A stretch of 64,000 nucleotides of DNA from Clostridiales bacterium (GTDB taxonomy: Bacteria; Bacillota; Clostridia; Saccharofermentanales; Saccharofermentanaceae), in NCBI GenBank assembly GCA_017620475.1, contig JAFZQI010000036.1, positions 1 through 64,000 of the forward strand. Reading direction: 5' to 3'. The position numbers were made by a program, and so were the translations under genes. This document shows, in pieces, positions 59,574 to 64,000 of this stretch (positions are counted from its first letter, which is position 1; every line of letters begins with the position of its first letter). A model generated the notes under the pieces. It had not been told where the DNA came from, ran no database searches, and was given only the letters and a program-made list of their open reading frames with translations.

Positions 59574-59576
59574 GAA

Positions 59577-59605
59577 ATTCTACACGAAACCATATAAAAA
59601 TACAA
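59577..59605 (-). promoter_or_regulatory. promoter of the marR-acp-lipid kinase operon
   Basis: TTGTAT (59600-59605), 17 bases, TAGAAT (59577-59582) on the minus strand. The -10 is good; the -35 matches only 3 of 6. Confidence 0.5.
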
Positions 59606-59639
59606 TGGAGTGTTTGTCCCGGCGCGATCTCCTCTTCGG

Positions 59640-60380
59640 TCACAGCGGACGGACTTCCACTTCATGAATGGGTACGATACGAGGATACTCCCTTGCGAAA
59701 AGTCCTGTACGGATCACTCTCGTGTTCTCGGCAACTTCCCTGTCCATCCCGCAGTACAGTGACAGGCTATTAAGGATCAGATCCGGACGGACATTCCTCT
59801 CCGAGCCGGCACTTGCGTAGAAATCCACTGCATCCGGATCTCCGTCCGATGCCTGCGACAGCGAAAGAAGAAGCGGCCGGATATCGGTCTGTTTCTCCTT
59901 GCCTTTTGCCATCTTGGTCACGATCAGGGTCTCCTTTTCCATGGCTTCCGTCATGGCCTTTCTGATCCCTTTGGCTTCGAAACGGTAAGAGGCCGTCGTC
60001 ACGATGGACATGATGCTGTCCTTCGGTTCCGGGATCGCTATGGATCTTATTATCTGAAGTCCCGAAGGAAGAAACGCGTTCAGTTCTTTTACAAAAGAAT
60101 CGGCATCGTAGGGGCGGTCCAGTGACACATCCAGATAATCGCAGGTCGTTTCGATCCCGACACCCAGCGGAAGGGCGAAGACCATCATGGGACGGGGGTT
60201 ATAGCCCTGCGAATAAAGGATCGGAAGCTCGGCTCTTCTGCAGGCACGTTCAAAGCAGGTCATCAGATCGAGATGCCCGAGGAAGACCGTTGCGCCGGAG
60301 CGCATGAAACTTGCGCGCTGCACATATGCCTTCTGATGCTCCTGCATCGTCATCATTTTCTCGCGTTCACTTTGCAGCAT
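59640..60380 (-). CDS. TIGR03936 (DUF2344) radical-SAM-linked protein
   Basis: A 246-residue protein with the start of this family, YVQRASFMRSGATVFLGHLDLMTCFERACRRAELPILYSQGYNPRP. It is always next to or fused to a TIGR03960 radical SAM protein, and here its ATG overlaps that stop (TGATG). The GGAGG site is 9 bases upstream. The pair often lies near RNase G and ribosomal genes in Firmicutes; the reaction is not established. Confidence 0.92.
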   Translation of the reverse strand: MLQSEREKMMTMQEHQKAYVQRASFMRSGATVFLGHLDLMTCFERACRRAELPILYSQGYNPRPMMVFALPLGVGIETTCDYLDVSLDRPYDADSFVKELNAFLPSGLQIIRSIAIPEPKDSIMSIVTTASYRFEAKGIRKAMTEAMEKETLIVTKMAKGKEKQTDIRPLLLSLSQASDGDPDAVDFYASAGSERNVRPDLILNSLSLYCGMDREVAENTRVIRTGLFAREYPRIVPIHEVEVRPL

Positions 60381-62326
60381 CAGGACTCACCTCCCTTTGC
60401 GAAGCACTCGCCGACACCCCAGGTGGCGGCCCCGCAGCCGGAGCAGTGCTCACGGCAGGACGGCGTTGTCTTCTCTTCGTGGGCCTTATGCCGCTCCGAA
60501 AGAAGGAACTTTTTATTCACGCCTACACTGATGTGATCCCAGGGAAGCGTTTCTTCCTCAGAGAATTCACGCGAAAAATCTTCGATGGTAAGTCCGTGCC
60601 GCTCCAATATCTCGACCCATTCGCGGAACTTGAAATGGTCATCCCACGCATCGTAGAAAAGCCCCGACTTATATCCTTCCAGAAGGACAGGTGCGAGTCT
60701 TCGGTCACCTCTTGCCAGTACGACCTCCCATACCGAAGAATCGAAGTCATGCCAGGCATAACGGATGTTCCTGCTCTTGATGTGATCCTTCAGAAGCCTC
60801 TGCTTTCGGATCAGTTCTTCCTTACTGTTCTGCGGCTCCCACTGAAAAGGTGTAAACGGCTTCGGAATAAAAAGTGACGTCGATACGGTGATCTCCAGTC
60901 TTCTCATCCGCTGGCCCGTCTCTCTTCCGATATCGTAGTAGAGTTTCTCGATACGCGCCGCAAGATCGGCGATGCCGAGTACATCCTCATCCGTCTCGGT
61001 CGGAAGGCCCAGCATGAAGTACAGTTTCACCGTATTCCATCCACCCAGGAAAGCCAGTCTCAACGCCGAGAAGATATCCTCCTCGCGGATATTCTTGTTG
61101 ATGACATCACGGAGCCGCTGTGTGCCGGCCTCCGGCGCGAAAGTCAGTCCCGACTTTCTTGTGGACTGGACTTTCTCCATCAGGTCAAGAGAGAAAGAAT
61201 CCAGTCGCAGGGAAGGAAGCGAAAGGCTCGTATGATGGCCTTCAAATGTCGAAAGAAGATTCTCCGCCAATTCCGGAAACCGAGTATAGTCCGAAGTCGC
61301 AAGAGAAAGAAGGCCCATCTCATCGTAGCCGGTATTCTTCTCAAGAAGCCGGCCCTGTTCACACAGAACTTCCACCGACTTTTCCCGAACGGGACGGTAG
61401 ATGAATCCCGCCTGGCAGAAACGGCATCCGCGGATACAGCCGCGGAAGACTTCCAGGTACGAACGGTCATGCACGACACGAAGATTCGACACCACCGGAG
61501 CAGTCGGGTATGTACAGTTATCAAGATCCTTGATGATACGTTTCTTAATGGTCTTTTTTACGCCGTCGGAAACCGGTTTGACGCAGGCTCCCGAAGGGTC
61601 CTTCCCTTCAGATCCGTCCTTCCCGGAACAAGTGCTTTTCGAGTAGAAAACCTCATAAAGGGATGGCACATAGATGCCCTCGATCGCATCGCAGGCAAGA
61701 AGCAGTTCCTGCCGGCTCATCGGATGCGAAGTGCTTTTCGAAAGTTTATATTCGCGGATCTTCTTGCAAAGCTCGAGGATCATCTCCTCGCCTTCACCCA
61801 TCATGGCAATGTCGAAAAAGTCCGCCATCGGCTCGATGTTATACGCGCACGGGCCGCCGCAGCAGATCACCGGATCGTCTTCGCCTCTGTCTTTGGCAAG
61901 AAGCGGGATCTTTCCCAGATCGAGCATCTGCAGGACATTGGTGTAGCACATCTCGTAGCCGAGGGTAAAACCCAAAATATCGAAATCACAAAGAGGCGTC
62001 TTCGTCTCCTGTGAATAAAGCGCAATATTCCTTTCGCGAAGGATCTTATCCATATCGAGCCAGGGCGAAAAGGCCCGTTCGCATGCGACAAAATCACTTT
62101 CATTAAGGACGTGATAGAGGATCTGAAGCGCCAGGTTACTCATGCCGATCTCGTAGATATCCGGGAAGCAGAAAGCAAAGCGCACGTAGGAGGTCTTCCC
62201 CGTTTTTTCCAATTCTTCCATCATGTCTTCCTTGATGACGGCATTAAACTCACCGCCGACGTATCTGGCGGGACTCTCGACCGACATCAGGTCGGATTTA
62301 CTTAGCGGCACGGGATAGTTCTTCAT
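60380..62326 (-). CDS. TIGR03960 B12-binding-domain radical SAM protein
   Basis: A 648-residue enzyme. The N-terminal region resembles a cobalamin-binding domain (about 60-200: DIYEIGMSNLALQILYHVLN). The radical SAM cluster motif is RGCIRGCRFCQAGFIYRP (Cx3Cx2C), with FAPEAGTQRLRDVINK downstream. The C-terminus has a Cys cluster (CREHCSGCGA). A linker (about 235-265) rich in Ser, Lys and Gly is unusual. Function unknown; the partner TIGR03936 gene is immediately downstream. Confidence 0.93.
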   Translation of the reverse strand: MKNYPVPLSKSDLMSVESPARYVGGEFNAVIKEDMMEELEKTGKTSYVRFAFCFPDIYEIGMSNLALQILYHVLNESDFVACERAFSPWLDMDKILRERNIALYSQETKTPLCDFDILGFTLGYEMCYTNVLQMLDLGKIPLLAKDRGEDDPVICCGGPCAYNIEPMADFFDIAMMGEGEEMILELCKKIREYKLSKSTSHPMSRQELLLACDAIEGIYVPSLYEVFYSKSTCSGKDGSEGKDPSGACVKPVSDGVKKTIKKRIIKDLDNCTYPTAPVVSNLRVVHDRSYLEVFRGCIRGCRFCQAGFIYRPVREKSVEVLCEQGRLLEKNTGYDEMGLLSLATSDYTRFPELAENLLSTFEGHHTSLSLPSLRLDSFSLDLMEKVQSTRKSGLTFAPEAGTQRLRDVINKNIREEDIFSALRLAFLGGWNTVKLYFMLGLPTETDEDVLGIADLAARIEKLYYDIGRETGQRMRRLEITVSTSLFIPKPFTPFQWEPQNSKEELIRKQRLLKDHIKSRNIRYAWHDFDSSVWEVVLARGDRRLAPVLLEGYKSGLFYDAWDDHFKFREWVEILERHGLTIEDFSREFSEEETLPWDHISVGVNKKFLLSERHKAHEEKTTPSCREHCSGCGAATWGVGECFAKGGES

Positions 62327-62366
62327 AGCAGATCTTCAGTTCTCCTTAAAGATGCAGGTTTCCACT

Positions 62367-62395
62367 ATTTTACTGCAAAATTAGTATCTTGTCCC
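62367..62395 (-). promoter_or_regulatory. promoter of the radical-SAM pair
   Basis: GGGACA (62390-62395), 17 bases, TAAAAT (62367-62372), about 40 bases before the start at 62326. Confidence 0.5.
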
Positions 62396-62460
62396 CACGT
62401 CTCCTTCTCCCTCCCGGTAGAACTTGCCGTCATGTTCCCGCCCTTCTTTGGTAGAAGATG

Positions 62461-62466
62461 TATAAT
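62461..62466 (+). promoter_or_regulatory. possible -10 of the lipoprotein gene
   Basis: A perfect TATAAT about 65 bases before the ATG at 62533, without a clear -35. Confidence 0.35.
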
Positions 62467-62532
62467 TGAATGCAGGAAAAGAACTGCACGGCCAGGTATC
62501 TTTTCAATTCATGAGAACAATCGGGGGCATTT

Positions 62533-63483
62533 ATGAAGAAAAAGATTTTAGCTGTCATCATGGCATGTAGTTTCGTCTTTTCCATGACGGCCTGCAAAGG
62601 AGATAGCGAAAAGGACAGTTCCAAAAAGAAAAAAGCCGGAACAAAGACCGAGGAAAAAGAAACGGAACCTGAAGAAAGCGGGACCTCAAACACAGAGGAA
62701 TCATCCGGTGCTGAAACCGTACCACCTACCGAAACCGAAACCACAGCGGAAACCACGACGGCACGTCCCGCCCTTTGTGAAGTCAGTGGCGACTATGTGG
62801 TTTTCGGGCACTATGAACAGGACGGCAACCCGGATAACGGACCGGAGCCGATCGAGTGGATCGTTCTTTCTGATGAAGACGGAAAGCTCCTTCTCATGAG
62901 CCGCTACATCCTGGACGGCGTTCCCTACCATACCGATTATACCGATGTGACCTGGGAGACCTGTGCACTTCGTGCTTTCCTCAATGATGACTTCTACAAC
63001 ACGGCTTTCGATGCGGATGAGCAGTCCCGGATCCTCACCACCACGGTTTCCAATCCGGATAATGCCAGAATGGGAACCCCCGGTGGAAATGACACCGAAG
63101 ATAAAGTTTTCCTTCTGAGCATGGAGGAAGTAGAAAAGTATTTTACCTTCACGGAGTGGGATGACGAGTCCATGCACGGAAACTGCCAGGCATTAATGAC
63201 AGACGCTACTCCCTATGCCAAGAGCAAGGGCGTAGCATCGATCGCAGTCAGTGACATCATCTATTACGGAAGCCCGGACAACGATTTCCAGGGTCTTAAC
63301 ACCTGCGGCTATACCGATGACATCATCGGCCAGACCTATGCCCCCTGGTGGCTGCGTTCCCCGGGTATCTACGGCAACACCGCTTCGATGGTCACTTATA
63401 TCGGCCACGCCGGATGGGACAGTTTCGATCGGGTCATCGACGATGACGAAGGGGTACGCCCGGTCATCTACATCACCAAGTAA
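62533..63483 (+). CDS. lipoprotein with DUF6273 domain
   Basis: A 316-residue lipoprotein. The signal peptide ends with the lipobox SMTAC (C21). A low-complexity Lys/Glu/Thr/Ser linker (about 22-78) leads to a C-terminal domain with PIEWIVLSDEDGKLLLMSRYILD, VTWETCALRAFLNDDFYN and WWLRSPGI ... GVRPVIYI, typical of DUF6273, a family of extracellular proteins in gut Clostridia. The outer-surface role is unknown. GGGGG precedes the ATG by 7 bases. Confidence 0.85.
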   Translation: MKKKILAVIMACSFVFSMTACKGDSEKDSSKKKKAGTKTEEKETEPEESGTSNTEESSGAETVPPTETETTAETTTARPALCEVSGDYVVFGHYEQDGNPDNGPEPIEWIVLSDEDGKLLLMSRYILDGVPYHTDYTDVTWETCALRAFLNDDFYNTAFDADEQSRILTTTVSNPDNARMGTPGGNDTEDKVFLLSMEEVEKYFTFTEWDDESMHGNCQALMTDATPYAKSKGVASIAVSDIIYYGSPDNDFQGLNTCGYTDDIIGQTYAPWWLRSPGIYGNTASMVTYIGHAGWDSFDRVIDDDEGVRPVIYITK

Positions 63484-63548
63484 GCGTGATCGGACACGAA
63501 ATGGATTCGTGCAAATAGCGCGAAAAAACAGAAGTCATTTTAAGCGGC

Positions 63549-63583
63549 AAAAAGAGGCTTACCTGATTTCTCAGGCAAGCCTC
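63549..63583. terminator. bidirectional terminator between the lipoprotein and pgi genes
   Basis: GAGGCTTACCTGA (63554-63566) pairs with TCAGGCAAGCCTC (63571-63583). The minus strand continues TTTTT (pgi end) and the plus strand CATTTTG. Confidence 0.85.
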
Positions 63584-63618
63584 TCATTTTGTTTCGTTTT
63601 ACTTTACGGGAAGAAGAA

Positions 63619-64000
63619 TTACTGATTCTTCAGACGCTTCTCAAGAGCTTTCTTCTCTGCCTCGTAACCCGGCTTACCCAGAAGAGCGAACATGTTCTTC
63701 TTGTAAGCTTCTACACCGGGCTGGTTGAACGGATTTACGGAATTGAGGTAACCGGAAATACCGCAGGCCTTCTCGAAGAAGTAGATCAACTGACCCAGCC
63801 AGTATTCGTTCAGTTCCGGAACGTGGATGATGAGGTTCGGGACCTTACCGTCAACGTGAGCTAGAACAGTGCCCTGCATCGCCTTGAGGTTAACTTCGTT
63901 CATATCCATGCCGGACAGGAAGTTCAGGCCATCGAGGTTCTCCGGATCGTTCGGGATCTTGAAGGAACGGCGGGCCTTGTCGATGACGACAACGGTCTCG
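63619..64000 (-). CDS. pgi: glucose-6-phosphate isomerase, C-terminal part (runs off the window)
   Basis: The last 126 residues of a glycolytic isomerase of glucose 6-phosphate and fructose 6-phosphate. The frame reads [21 protein letters not shown]..., with the family's C-terminal sequence [30 protein letters not shown] and the substrate-base region [16 protein letters not shown]. The first part and start lie beyond 64000. It ends before the terminator at 63549-63583. Confidence 0.92.
   Translation of the reverse strand, partial: ETVVVIDKARRSFKIPNDPENLDGLNFLSGMDMNEVNLKAMQGTVLAHVDGKVPNLIIHVPELNEYWLGQLIYFFEKACGISGYLNSVNPFNQPGVEAYKKNMFALLGKPGYEAEKKALEKRLKNQ

Overview
The window looks like a chromosomal segment of an anaerobic Firmicute of class Clostridia, probably in or near the Lachnospirales. 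The evidence is gene content seen here plus general knowledge: SigA, a SAM-I (S-box) riboswitch before metK, mini-RNase III, AddAB, an Rnf-like cluster, a Clostridia-style Flp1/Tad locus, strong GGAGG ribosome binding sites, and promoters that often carry an extended -10 (TGnTATAAT). G+C is near 50% by eye. There is no rRNA, phage, insertion sequence or CRISPR array. One tRNA, Arg(ACG), is present.

Layout. 0-3.7 kb: a truncated XRE regulator diverges from a MoxR/DUF58/membrane-protein operon. 3.7-8.2 kb (minus): tig, clpX, a small membrane protein and a frameshifted ROK glucokinase, with no clpP between tig and clpX, then tRNA-Arg. 8.2-14.5 kb (minus): an OmpR-type response regulator, two ATPase/permease ABC pairs, a third ATPase without permease, and a sensor kinase split by an in-frame TAG. 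14.6-15.4 kb: a tyrosine phosphatase. 15.4-20.2 kb (minus): cysE-cysS-mrnC-rlmB-lipoprotein, preceded by a structured RNA that may be 6S RNA. 20.5-24.5 kb (minus): metK (S-box controlled), a RecD-like helicase and comF. 24.7-29.8 kb (plus): a compact Tad-like pilus locus with a fused TadB-TadC protein, an Flp1-like prepilin and an FHA protein. 29.8-38.8 kb (minus): one long operon proA-rpiB-upp-atpBEF-[delta/alpha fusion]-atpGDC. 38.8-39.2 kb: intergenic DnaA-box-like cluster. 39.2-47.0 kb (minus): zinc-ribbon membrane protein, sigA, a divergent Rnf cluster (RnfC, RnfD, RnfG-like, RnfE-A fusion, no RnfB) and an RlmL-type methyltransferase. 47.1-54.9 kb: tadA (plus), addB-addA (minus). 54.9-59.6 kb: an AMP-dependent acyl ligase, a PlsC acyltransferase, a lipid kinase, an ACP and a MarR regulator. 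59.6-62.3 kb: the TIGR03960/TIGR03936 radical-SAM pair. 62.5-64 kb: a DUF6273 lipoprotein and the end of pgi.

How it works together. The ATP synthase and Rnf-like genes form an energy block, and both depart from textbook architecture: delta survives only as a C-terminal domain fused to alpha, and the Rnf set lacks RnfB and the recognisable flavinylation motifs. The lipid block looks like a MarR-controlled fatty-acid activation module. A near-identical palindrome (TTTGAwATTCAAAGAA) lies in the promoters of marR and of the acyl ligase. tRNA-Arg(ACG) and TadA, which makes inosine at its wobble base, are both here.

Limits. Family names come from motifs and general knowledge, not searches. Promoters and hairpins were read by eye. 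The two broken genes (kinase and ROK) could be real mutations or assembly errors.
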